Of a stretch of 64,000 nt of DNA, positions 50,561 to 61,183 are shown in pieces (positions within the stretch are counted from its first letter, which is position 1; every line of letters starts with the position of its first letter). The DNA comes from Candidatus Caldilinea saccharophila (GTDB taxonomy: Bacteria > Chloroflexota > Anaerolineae > Caldilineales > Caldilineaceae). The stretch covers positions 62,001 through 126,000 of the forward strand of contig JADJVW010000016.1 of assembly GCA_016710365.1 (NCBI GenBank). The letters run 5' to 3'. Both the position numbers and the translations under genes were made by a program. Under the pieces are notes generated by a model that was given only the letters and a program-made list of their open reading frames with translations, did not search any database and had not been told where the DNA came from.

Positions 50561-52960
50561 TTAGGCCTGATGCCGCTCAAGCTGCACCATGATCGTGTGT
50601 TGGGTGTTGCCAAACGCCAGCGGCGACCACCGCTCCGACGTTAACATGTTGACCGCGCCGCGGCGGTCAATGCCATTCTCGTCGGGCGTCCACCAGCCGC
50701 CGGTCGGCACATCCACCACCCCCGGCATGATCTTGTTGCTGAAGCGACAGGGCATGATGATCGTGCCGCGGTCGTTGTAGACGCGCACCTGGTCGCCGTC
50801 TTCAGCCTGCGCCCGCGCGTCAATGGGGTTGACAAAGAGTCGCTGCGGGAACGCCTCCTCGAGCCAGTCAACATTGTCGTGCGTCGAATGGACGCGGTGC
50901 AGGTAATGGTGCCCCACCGCTTGCAGCGGATAGCTTTCGGCCTCTGGGCCAAAGGGACTTTCCCACTCCTGGATGTACTTGGGCACGGCTGGAATCTCGT
51001 CGGGCTGATTCATGTTGAAGAGTTCGGGCGAGAAGATCTCGATCAAGCCCGACGGCGTGGAGAGCGGATTGGCCTTCGGGTCGGCGCGGAAGTCGGCGAA
51101 GGTGATCGCCGGTTCGGTGACTGGCACGCTGTAGACGCCGATGTTCTGCTGCTCGAACTCGTCGATGGTGGGGATGTTGGGCATCCACCCTGGACGGTAG
51201 ACATTCTCGATGATCCAGTCGATCCAGCCCCGCTCATCGCGGCCTTCGGTGAAAGCATCGCCCACGCCGAGCTTTTCGGCGATTTCAGCGCAGATGCGAT
51301 AGTCGCTCTTGCTTTCAAAAGCCGGCTCTACGACCTTTGGCATGAAGATGGCTTCCTCACCGTACTTCCATCCATCTTGCAGGCCGTAGGTCTCGTAGCC
51401 CATGCACGCGGGCAGCAGCAAATCGGCAAACATGCCTGTCGAGGTCAGGAATTGATCCTGGACGATCAGAAATTCGACCTTGCTGGTGTCCTTGAGAATC
51501 TCGGCGCTGCGGTTGATGTTGCCGTGCTGGTTGACCAGACAATTGGTGGCCACTGCGTACATCAGCTTGATATCGTTGTCGAGCATGTCAGCGCCGACCA
51601 CGCCATCAGCGCCCGTCATCTGTTTGCCGCGGATCACCGCTTCCGACCAGAGGAAGCAAGGAATGCTGGTTTTAACGTCGTTGGAACCCCCTGGGATTGC
51701 CGTCCAATAAGGCCCGGCGGTTGGCTGGAACGCGATGCCGCTTGCCCAGCCGCCGTGGATGCCGACGTTGCCGGTGATGGCTGCCAATACGCAGCCGCCG
51801 CGCACCGGCTGCTCGCCGTACGCACGGCGCTGCATCCCGTAGCCCTGATAGAGCACACCCGGCTTGATCGTCGCGTACTCGCGCGCCAGTTGTACGATCT
51901 TGGCGCGCGGGATGCGCGTGATCGCCTCGGCCCATTCCGGCGTCTTGGGCGTGCCGTCGCGCGTCCCCAGGATGTAATCCTTGTAGCTCTCCTCGTCCTC
52001 CAACCCTGCGGGCATCTGGGTTTCGTCAAAGCCGAGACAGTGCGTGGCGACAAACTCCTTGTCGTAAATTTCCTCGGTGATCATCACATAGGCCATTGCG
52101 GACATCAGCGCGGTGTCGGTGCCGGGGCGGATCGGAATCCACTCGTCCGCCAGCGCCACCGCCGACAGCGACTTGCGCGGGTCGATGACGACCACCTTGG
52201 CGCCATTCTGGCGCGCCTTCTTGATGAACCAGGCGCTGTTCGACCCGTCGATCATTTCGGCTGGGTTCCAGCTCCACATAATGATGTATTTGGCGTTGAC
52301 CCAATCCTGGCGCTGTCCGCCGGTGACCTGCGTGCCGTAGACCGTGGGCGTGGCGCGCTGAATCTGCGCCCAGCTATAGTTGTTGTAATAGCCGAGATGG
52401 CCGCCGTAGACATTGAAGAGACGCGACGCGATGTGCGATCCGTTGACCTGCTGATAGCTGCCGGTGCCATACGGCACAAAGAGCGCGCTGTTGCCATACG
52501 TTTCTCTGACGCGCTTGATCTCGCTGGCCGCCATTTCGATCGCTTCATCCCATGAGATCGGCTCGAATTTGCCTTCGCCGCGCTCGCCCACGCGTTTCAT
52601 CGGCGTCTTGAGACGTTCTCGATGGTAGAGACGGCTACGGTATCCTTTTCCGCGCGCACAGGCCAGAATGCGGGGGTCGTCCACTTCGTCGTAAGTGCGG
52701 TCGTCCGATTCGAGGCGGACGATCACGCCGTCTTTGACCGTGGCGTTGATCGGGCAGCGGCCGCCGCAGTTGTGGGCTGGGCAGCAGGTGCGCACCATGC
52801 GCGCCGCCGCTGCTGCATTCTGCGCGTGGCTGCTCGAACGCACGGGCACAAAGGCAAAATCGGCGGCGGACAGCGCGGCCGTGGCGCCGCCTGCCGCCGC
52901 GCTCCACTTTAGGAAACTCCGCCGGGAGACCCCTGAATTCGGACTGTTTTGCTTTTGCAT
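50561..52960 (-). CDS. dmsA: DMSO reductase-family molybdopterin oxidoreductase (catalytic subunit)
   Basis: The 799-residue product has a Tat signal (GVSRRSFLKWSAAAGG), a [4Fe-4S] site (CCPAHNCGGRC...CARGKGYR), and the Mo-bisPGD domains of the DMSO reductase family. Characteristic stretches are FEPISWDEAIEMAASEIKRVRE, SWNPAEMIDGSNSAWFIKKARQNGAKVVVIDPR, the IPIRPGTDTALMSAMAYVMI segment, and the C-terminal VRVYNDRGTIIMP with GVVDVPTGGWWTPDENGIDRRGAVNMLT. ATG at 52960 follows AGAGGAA and fits the Tat motif. DMSO, TMAO, tetrathionate or selenate are possible acceptors; the sequence alone cannot choose. Head of dmsABC-torD-polyferredoxin. Confidence 0.9.
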   Translation of the reverse strand: MQKQNSPNSGVSRRSFLKWSAAAGGATAALSAADFAFVPVRSSSHAQNAAAAARMVRTCCPAHNCGGRCPINATVKDGVIVRLESDDRTYDEVDDPRILACARGKGYRSRLYHRERLKTPMKRVGERGEGKFEPISWDEAIEMAASEIKRVRETYGNSALFVPYGTGSYQQVNGSHIASRLFNVYGGHLGYYNNYSWAQIQRATPTVYGTQVTGGQRQDWVNAKYIIMWSWNPAEMIDGSNSAWFIKKARQNGAKVVVIDPRKSLSAVALADEWIPIRPGTDTALMSAMAYVMITEEIYDKEFVATHCLGFDETQMPAGLEDEESYKDYILGTRDGTPKTPEWAEAITRIPRAKIVQLAREYATIKPGVLYQGYGMQRRAYGEQPVRGGCVLAAITGNVGIHGGWASGIAFQPTAGPYWTAIPGGSNDVKTSIPCFLWSEAVIRGKQMTGADGVVGADMLDNDIKLMYAVATNCLVNQHGNINRSAEILKDTSKVEFLIVQDQFLTSTGMFADLLLPACMGYETYGLQDGWKYGEEAIFMPKVVEPAFESKSDYRICAEIAEKLGVGDAFTEGRDERGWIDWIIENVYRPGWMPNIPTIDEFEQQNIGVYSVPVTEPAITFADFRADPKANPLSTPSGLIEIFSPELFNMNQPDEIPAVPKYIQEWESPFGPEAESYPLQAVGHHYLHRVHSTHDNVDWLEEAFPQRLFVNPIDARAQAEDGDQVRVYNDRGTIIMPCRFSNKIMPGVVDVPTGGWWTPDENGIDRRGAVNMLTSERWSPLAFGNTQHTIMVQLERHQA

Positions 52961-53325
52961 GGATTTCCTCTTTTGTTCGGTCCAACTGTCCGTGGACTGG
53001 ATAGGAATATAGAAGTCAAAGGGGAAAGTGACAAATTTCACAAGTGGCTGCAATTGTACTTCATGGCTGAACAAGTGGCAAGTTAGTCAGGCGCACTCTT
53101 TTTGCCTGCTCGTATCCACGATATGCGGCCAAGATTGTCAGCCCTGATTTGGCTTTTCCTGTGTGCTATACTGCATTGCGTGAGGTGGCAGCACGACAGG
53201 CCGCAGCCTTTGCTGTGCGATGAACCAAGCAGTTCACGATTATGCCTTACATAAAGCGGCAAAATCATAAAGTTGAAGATAGCGATCTTTGTGTTTTGGT
53301 AACTTTGTGGAGTAAAGGAAAGAAC
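52961..53325. promoter_or_regulatory. Divergent promoter region between dmsA and the deacetylase gene
   Basis: No gene is supported. For the plus strand, TGC-TATACT at 53164-53172 is an extended -10 box with the same tgctatactg core as the recA promoter; a matching -35 at proper distance is not obvious. The minus-strand promoter for dmsA could not be assigned, nor an FNR/Crp-type site of clear symmetry. Confidence 0.45.
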
Positions 53326-54249
53326 ATGGCTACACAAATGACGCTCAATCCGTTGCTGGCCCAATTAGGCTACCCGCCCGACGCCCACCTCGTGATCTTT
53401 CACGCCGACGACGTGGGTATGTGCCACGGCAGCAACCGCGCCTTCCTTGATCTGCTGGAGGCGGGTATCGTGCGCACCGGCTCGATCATGGCGGCCTGTC
53501 CGTGGGCGCCGGAGATACTGGATTACTGTGCTGCTCACCCCGAAGTCGATGTCGGCGTACATCTGACGCTCAACAGCGAGTGGTCGAACTACCGCTGGGG
53601 GCCGGTGGCCGCGTGCGAGGCCGCTGCGGGGCTGGTCGATCCGCTCGGCTATTTCTGGCAGCAGCCGGCGCAGACGCAAATACACCTCGATGCGGACGCC
53701 GCGCTGGCCGAGTTCCGCGCCCAGATCGAGCGCGTGCGCGCCGCGGGCGTCGACTTCACGCACATTGACGCGCACATGGGCGCGGCGCTGCTGCCGGATC
53801 TCTTTCCTGCCTATGTGAAGCTTGGTTTTGAGTATAACGCGCCCGTGTTGGTGCTGCGCCAACTCGACAGCGCGATCCGCACCCGCGGGTATACCGATGC
53901 AAGTGACGCGGACTGGGCCGCGTTTGTCGATGGCCTGGAGGCGCGCGGCATGGGGTTGGTCGATCGCTTTCTCATCACGCCGGGTTATGGGCCGGACGGG
54001 GATCGAGCAGGGGACGCCGATCTTTACGAGGCCAGCCTGCGCATCCTGGCGCCTGGCATCACCTACTTCAGCCTGCACCCGAATGCGCCCGGCGACATCG
54101 AGGTCATTGCGCCGGATCACGCGGCCTGGCGCATCTTTGAATATGAGTATTTCCGCTCACAACGCCTCAAGGATTTTCTTCAGCGCGAGGGCATCATCCC
54201 GATCGGCTATCGCGAGATTTGCACGGCGATGCGGGCGCAGCGCACATGA
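53326..54249 (+). CDS. ChbG/YdjC-family carbohydrate deacetylase
   Basis: The 307-residue product has the YdjC fold, which deacetylates chitooligosaccharides or related N-acetylated sugars. Metal motif residues are in FHADDVGMCHG (Asp-Asp), VHLTLNSEW (His), and FTHIDAHMGAA (His). The C-terminal GITYFSLHPNAPGD carries the catalytic base region. ATG at 53326 is preceded by TAAAGGAAAG. There is no signal peptide, so it acts in the cytoplasm on imported sugars. It fits the neighbouring amino-sugar or glycan catabolic genes. Confidence 0.88.
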   Translation: MATQMTLNPLLAQLGYPPDAHLVIFHADDVGMCHGSNRAFLDLLEAGIVRTGSIMAACPWAPEILDYCAAHPEVDVGVHLTLNSEWSNYRWGPVAACEAAAGLVDPLGYFWQQPAQTQIHLDADAALAEFRAQIERVRAAGVDFTHIDAHMGAALLPDLFPAYVKLGFEYNAPVLVLRQLDSAIRTRGYTDASDADWAAFVDGLEARGMGLVDRFLITPGYGPDGDRAGDADLYEASLRILAPGITYFSLHPNAPGDIEVIAPDHAAWRIFEYEYFRSQRLKDFLQREGIIPIGYREICTAMRAQRT

Positions 54250-54340
54250 CGCCAATTAACGCAATGCTTCCTCTGCCTTGCGTCCGTTCATTTGCCGCCT
54301 GGCGCGCGTCATTGTCCTTACAGGGCGTCACGCGCTTTGG

Positions 54341-54369
54341 TTGACAGGAAATTCCTGCCTTGGTATACA
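54341..54369 (+). promoter_or_regulatory. Sigma-70-like promoter (TTGACA / TATACA, 17-bp spacer) with an embedded palindrome
   Basis: TTGACA at 54341-54346 and TATACA at 54364-54369 are exactly 17 bases apart, the best promoter in this part of the window. The perfect inverted repeat CAGGAA-A-TTCCTG (54345-54357) overlaps the -35 box and spacer, as expected for a repressor operator. The regulated gene is the Gfo/Idh oxidoreductase at 54438 and the catabolic genes downstream. Confidence 0.75.
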
Positions 54370-54437
54370 GTGTGGCAGTACAAACCAAGTCAGTCACAGT
54401 TTTACCAAATTAAAATTCAACCGCAAAGGGGAACGCT

Positions 54438-55589
<1,152 letters not shown>

Positions 55590-55676
55590 TCTGGTGCGCG
55601 GACATCGCGCCCGCTTTGATAGCGTTGAATGCGGACGCGACGTCCGCGCTCCAAAATTTACATAAGGGGGATTTCT

Positions 55677-56599
55677 ATGAAATTGGGATTTGTCAGCGCG
55701 ATCCTGCCCGATCTGACGCTGGAAGAAGTGGTGGCTTTTGCCGCTGAGACAGGCTATGGCTGCGTCGAGGTGATGTGTTGGCCGCAGGGCAAGGCGGAAC
55801 GGCGCTATGCCGGCGTCACGCACATCGATGTGACCGGCTTCACCGCAGACGATGCGGCGCAGATCAACGACCTGTTTGCGCAGTACAACGTCGCCATCAG
55901 CGGGCTGGGCTACTATCCAAACCCGCTGACGCCCGACGAGACGGAGGCGCAGGTCTACGTTGAGCACATCAAAGCCGTCGTGGCAGCGGCGCAATTGCTG
56001 GGCGCGCCGGTGGTCAATACCTTTATCGGCGCGATTGGACCAAATCGCTCGATGAAAACTGGCCGCGCTTTCTGAGCACTTGGCAGCCGCTGATCGCCTT
56101 TGCCGAGGATCACGGCGTCAAGATCGGCATCGAAAATTGCCCAATGCTTTTCACGCGTGACGAGTGGCCCGGCGGCAAAAATCTGGCGCGCTCGCCTGCG
56201 ATCTGGCGGCGCATGTTCGAGGACATTCCCAGCAAGAACTTTGGCCTGAACTACGATCCGTCCCACCTGATCTGGCAGCGCATGGATTATCTGGCGCCGA
56301 TGCGCGAATTCAAAGATCGGCTCTTCCACGTCCACGCCAAGGATGCGCGCATCGACACGCATCAGCTCGACCAGGTGGGCGTGCTGGCGCTCCCCAATGA
56401 GTATCACACGCCCAAGCTGCCGGGTATGGGCGATGTGGATTGGGGCAAATTCTTCTCGGTGCTCACGGATACGGGGTACAACGGGCCGGTGACGGTCGAA
56501 GTGGAAGATCGCGCCTATGAAGGGTCGCTGGCGCTGCGCCAGGCCTCGCTTGTGCAGAGTTTGGCCTATCTGCGCCAGTTTCTGACGATTGATCTTTAA
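55677..56599 (+). CDS. Sugar phosphate isomerase/epimerase (TIM barrel), one frameshift
   Basis: The about 307-residue product is an AP-endonuclease-2-type barrel: KLGFVSAILPDLTLEEVVAFAAE, EVMCWPQGKAERRYAG, KIGIENCPMLF (metal Glu), NFGLNYDPSHLIWQ (metal Asp/His), HVHAKDARID (metal His), and VTVEVEDRA (metal Glu). One missing C near 56030 splits it: the true reading is FIGRDWTKSLDENWPRF. A short hairpin 'gcggacgcgacgtccgc' at 55631-55647 lies in the spacer before it. AAGGGGG precedes ATG 55677. Confidence 0.87.
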
Positions 56600-56619
56600 G
56601 AAGCTGTGGGAGACACTGC

Positions 56620-59600
56620 ATGGTTACTGATTCGCTGATTTCGGATTTTTTGACGCCGCCCAAGGCATATTCCCCTGTGCCGATCTGGTGGTGGAGCGGC
56701 GAGCGACTTGACCGCAGCCGGCTGCGTTGGCAATTGGAGCGCTTTGCCGAGGGTGGCGTCTATAATCTCATCGTCCTCAATCTGGCGCCGACAAGCCCGC
56801 TCTATGGCAGCGATCCGGACGATCCGCCCTTTTTGTCTGAGGCATGGTGGGAGATCTTTCTGGGCATGTGTGAAGATGCGCGCGAACTGGGCGTGTCCAT
56901 CTGGTTCTACGACCAACTTGGCTTTTCGGGCGCCAATTTCCAGGGTCAGGTCGTGCGCGAGAACAGCAGCTTTGCCGGGCAATGGCTTGAAAGCATCGTC
57001 CACGAAGGCGACGGCCCGGTCGAATTGATTTGTCCGGCCGAAGGCGCGGCGCTGGCCGCGGCCGCAACGCCGTTGGACGCCGCTGGACAACCTGCCGGCG
57101 CCTCACAGCCAATTCCTGTGAAGAATGGGCGCGTGGTGGTCGAAGGGGGACAATCGCAGCGCGTGCGTCTAGTCTATACCGTGCGCCGCGGCTTCGATTA
57201 CTTCAGCGCCGACGGCTGCGCCCGTCTGCTGGACATGGTGCACGGCGAGTTCGAGCGCCGCGCCGGCCATCTCTTTGGCGAAGTCATTATCGGCTCGTTT
57301 CAAGATGAGCTGCCCTCGCTTGCCACGTGGAGCGCGGACTTTGCCGAGCGCTTCCGGGCGCAGACCGGCTACGACCTTATCACGCGCCTGCCGGAACTGT
57401 GGGACGGCCGCGGCGATGCGGCCGATCAACTGCGCGCCGACTTCCATCAGGTGCGCGGCGTTGGCGGAAACAGCGTTCTTCAAGCCGCTCTTTGCCTGGC
57501 ACGAACGGCATCATCTGCTCTGTGGCTTCGATCAGCAGGGGCCGGCGCGCGCCGGCCACCCCATCGCCTCGGTCGGCTTCTACGCCGACTACCTGCGCAC
57601 CCATCGCTGGTTCACCGTCCCTGGCAGCGACCATCACGGCGAAGCCAAGATCCACAGCTCGCTGGCGCATCTCTATGATCGGCCGCGCGTCTGGATCGAG
57701 TCTTTCCACAGCAGCGGCTGGGGCGGCACGTTGGAGGAGACCTTTGACTGGCTGTTGCCCTGGCTGCGCGCCGGCGCTACGCTCTACAATCCACACGCCG
57801 TCTATTACAGCACGCGCGGCGGTTGGTGGGAATGGGCGCCGCCTTCGACCTGCTGGCGCCAACCCTACTGGCGACACTATGCGCACTTCTCGCGGGCTGT
57901 CAGCCGGCTTTGCTACGTGTTGAGCCAAGGCATCATGTCTGTGACATTCGGCGTGCTCTTCCCCAACACCACCGTGCAGGCGGGACTGGCCCCCGATGGC
58001 AACGCATTGCCAGAAGCACAGGCCGCGCACGACGTCTATCAGCGCTTGGTCGGCAGCATGTTCTGGCAGGAGATGCGCCCCGGCATCCTCGACCAGGATC
58101 GTCGCGATTATGATGTGCTGGACGACGCTTCCGTGCAGCGCGGCGTGGTGGAGGAGAGCAGGCTGGTGATCGGCGCCGAACGTTTCCGCGCCTGATCCTG
58201 CTCGGCGGCAGCGTGTTGGAGACCGCGACCGCGGAAATGTTGTTGCAGTTTGTGGAGGGTGGCGGGCTGTTGATTGCCATCGGCGCGCTGCCCAGGCTGG
58301 GCGTCGGCGCGGCAAGTGACATCGTGGCGCGCCTGCGCCAGACATTCACCGATGGCCGCGCACGCCGGATCGACAACGTCCAGGCCTTGCCCGCGGCGTT
58401 GGCTGAGCTGCCGCGCACGGTGGATGCGCCGACGCCAACCTTGCACCGCCGCATCGCTGGGCGGGACGTGTTGTTCGTGCCCGCGGCCGCGCCCTACGCC
58501 ACGCGCCAGGAACGCAACCGCAGTTGGCTCGACATTGCCTACACCTTCGATCCTGCTGATTATCAACGCGATATGCAGGTGACGGTGCGCAGGGTGCGCA
58601 GCGCACCGAACTGTGGGACGTCTACGACGGCGCACGGCGCACGCTGCGTGCAAAAGAACTCGACGACGGCGTGATCGTGGATATCCCGTTCGACGCAGGG
58701 CCGGCTGCGTTGCTGGTCTGGCCGGGACAGGCGGAACTGTCCGACTGGCCGGAGCACGCGGACAGCGCGGTGCAGCCCGCATCACCATCCGGCGCCACCG
58801 AAGTCCTGTGTGAATTAACCGGTGCGTGGGAAGCGCGCCTCGAACCGACGCTCGACAATCGCTACGGCGATTTGGCGCGACCGGCGCATTCGGGCGCGCC
58901 GCCGGTGCAGAGTTGGCGCTTTGAGCATCGCCGCGAAGCGCCAGGACAAGACGGCCTGGCCGCCGGCTGGCAGTCAGGGACGTGGCCGGCGCCTGCGGGT
59001 GCAGATGACGCGACGGTCACGGCGACGTTTGGGACGCAGGGATGGTTCACCGGGCCGCTTCCTCCCGAACAATTACCCGCGCCGCTGGTTGCGCCCGCGG
59101 CGGACAGCGATCGCCTCCAAAGCGCCGGGTGGCAGCCGGTGATCTACTCGTTGTCGCGCGGGGTGCAGCGCGATCCGATTCATCTGCCCACGTTGGGGCC
59201 AAAGGGGCATGTTCCAGAGGAATTCCTGATCTTTGGTCAAACGCCGGCGGGTCAAGCGGTGCAGTTCCGCACCAGCGTGTGGCTGGAAACTGCGGACAAC
59301 TTGACGCTGGCGCTCGGGGCGCCGGCTGCCAAGCAGCTTTGGATCAACGGGGCAGAGGTAAGCGCTGCGCCTGCGGGTTATCTGTGGCTGGCGCCGGTGC
59401 AGCTCAGGGCGGGCGTCAATCTGATCGAGTTCCGCCTGACCGCGGAGCAGACCGTGAACCTGCGTGCATCGTGGGCGTTGGTGCGCGAGGCGGCGCGCTA
59501 TGCCCGGCCAGAGTGGATGACGACGCCCGATGCGCCGCGCCTGCATTCGCGCATCAGCTTCCTGTATGCGGTGGACATGCCGTTCCAGCCGGCGCACGCC

Positions 59601-60681
59601 ACCCTCCAGGTCGGCGCGGATGCGCCGTGCCGCGTGTTGGTGAACGGCGTCGAGGTGGGACGGCAGGGGGGCTTTGATCCTTATCACAGCCCGGCGCGCG
59701 TGCAGCCCTATCCTGTGGGCAACCTGCGGCAAGGGCGCAACCAGATCGAACTCGAAACCCAGGATGTGGGCCGCAAAGCTGCCGTGGTCGCGGATGGCGT
59801 TGCCGTTGACGCGGACGGGCGTCGCTTCACCTGGAGCAGCGGCCCTGCCTGGCAGGTGCGCCGCGACGATGCCGCGCCTGTCCCGGTCGAGTTGCGTCGG
59901 CGCCAGTGGGCGGATATGAAGTTCGACTTTATGCAGCCTGTCTTTGTCGATATGGATCCCAGCTTCTCGCATCTGTGGCGACGTCCCCATCCGCTGCCCG
60001 CCGCCGGATTGGCTGGAGGATGCGCGCACCGACGACACGGCAGTCGCCATCGCGCCGGATCCCTATGCCGGCGCCGCGCAGGTCGCATGGCTGCGCTGGC
60101 GCGTGCCGCCGGGCGCACTGGAGATGAACGCGCCTGTTCAGGGCCACGCACGCGTCTGGATTGAGGGCATCGAGACAGCCGTCGGCGGCGATGGTCAAAT
60201 TCACCTGGGTGACGAGGCGACTCATGTACGCACTGCGGTGATGCGCGTCGAGGCGGCGCGCGGTGACAGCGGCGGCCGTTTGTTGCGTGGCCCAGTCACC
60301 TATCGCACGGGTGAAGGTCGCATCGAGTTGGGGCTGTGGGCGGAGCAGGGGCTGGAGAGCTATGCCGGCGGCATTCGCTACCGGCGCACAGTTACGCTTG
60401 ACGCTTTACCGGCGGGCCGGCTTTGGCTTGATCTAGGACATGTGCGCGGCACGGCGGAGGTGTGGATCAACGGCCAATCGGCCGGCGTGCGGGTGTTGTC
60501 GCCCTATCGCTACGACGTGACGGCGTGGGTGCAGACTGGCGCAAACCAGATCGAAGTGTTGGTGCTGAACACACTGGCGCCCTATCTGGACGTACAAAGC
60601 CCGACTTTCTACGTCTTTCCTGGCCAATGTGATTCTGGGCTGCTCGGGCCGGTGCGGATGTTGACGACGCATCAAGGGTGA
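56620..60681 (+). CDS. Large glycoside hydrolase, GH106/rhamnosidase-like, four frameshifts
   Basis: The 1350-residue product starts PPKAYSPVPIWWWSGERLD, then a TIM-barrel-like catalytic part with FEEGGVYNLIVLNL-like strands, WFYDQLGFSGANF, GSFQDELPS (acid residues) and FWQEMRPGILD. After residue 560 beta-sandwich domains follow, twice with sugar-binding motifs (LTLALGAPAAKQLWINGAEV and LWLDLGHVRGTAEVWINGQSAGVRVLSPYRYDVT, the latter typical of GH2-like sugar-binding domains). One-base shifts are near 57460, 58190, 58590 and 60000 and sum to zero, so the reading ends in the starting frame. There is no signal peptide. It resembles alpha-L-rhamnosidase-type enzymes; substrate is not certain. Confidence 0.75.
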
Positions 60682-60738
60682 GGTGTAGCGAGCCTTCTAG
60701 CGTCACACCACCGTCTATACTACCCTCTATGGATTTGA

Positions 60739-60786
60739 CTTTCGGGAAATGGATCAGGTGCGGTTCGTCTGACCCATTTCCCGAAA
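60739..60786 (+). terminator. Strong hairpin at the end of the glycoside hydrolase operon
   Basis: A 14-bp stem (CTTTCGGGAAATGG at 60739-60752 and its complement at 60773-60786) with further pairing in the loop (ATCAG/CTGA) follows the last stop by about 58 bases. No T-run follows, so it may be a mixed terminator or repeat-type structure. Confidence 0.6.
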
Positions 60787-61183
60787 GCCGCCCGTGATCT
60801 GTGCAACCTGGGGATAAAGTCAACGTTCTTGAAACAAGATTGACACGATAAATAATCTATGTTACATTTATTCTTAGATTCCCAAATCGAAAGTAAATAA
60901 CTGTTATTCGCAAGCAAAACAAAATTTCCAGCTTTTTATTTTGTGTTGGAATTCAGGTGACGGAGCTCCCATTAGTTTAGTCGGCGCTTACAAACGTTCT
61001 GTTTTGTGTTGACATCCCAAAGTAAACTCATCGTGTTCTATTCCAGTGACACTCACTGGATTGATGTTTGTTGGTAACTTGGACTGACCCCCAAACGCGG
61101 CTTGGTGTAACCCAAAATGCGTTGCGGCACCGTCAGTCTTTGGTTCACTTCCATAATCGTTTTAAATCAAGGAGAGGAGTCCC
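60787..61183 (+). promoter_or_regulatory. AT-rich leader of the peptide/sugar ABC operon with a candidate operator
   Basis: No gene is seen. The perfect inverted repeat CCAGTGA-CAC-TCACTGG (61043-61059) is a strong candidate for a repressor or activator site. TTGACA occurs at 61009-61014, but no good -10 lies at the right distance. GGAGAGGAG at about 61171 is the ribosome binding site for the ATG at 61184. Confidence 0.6.
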
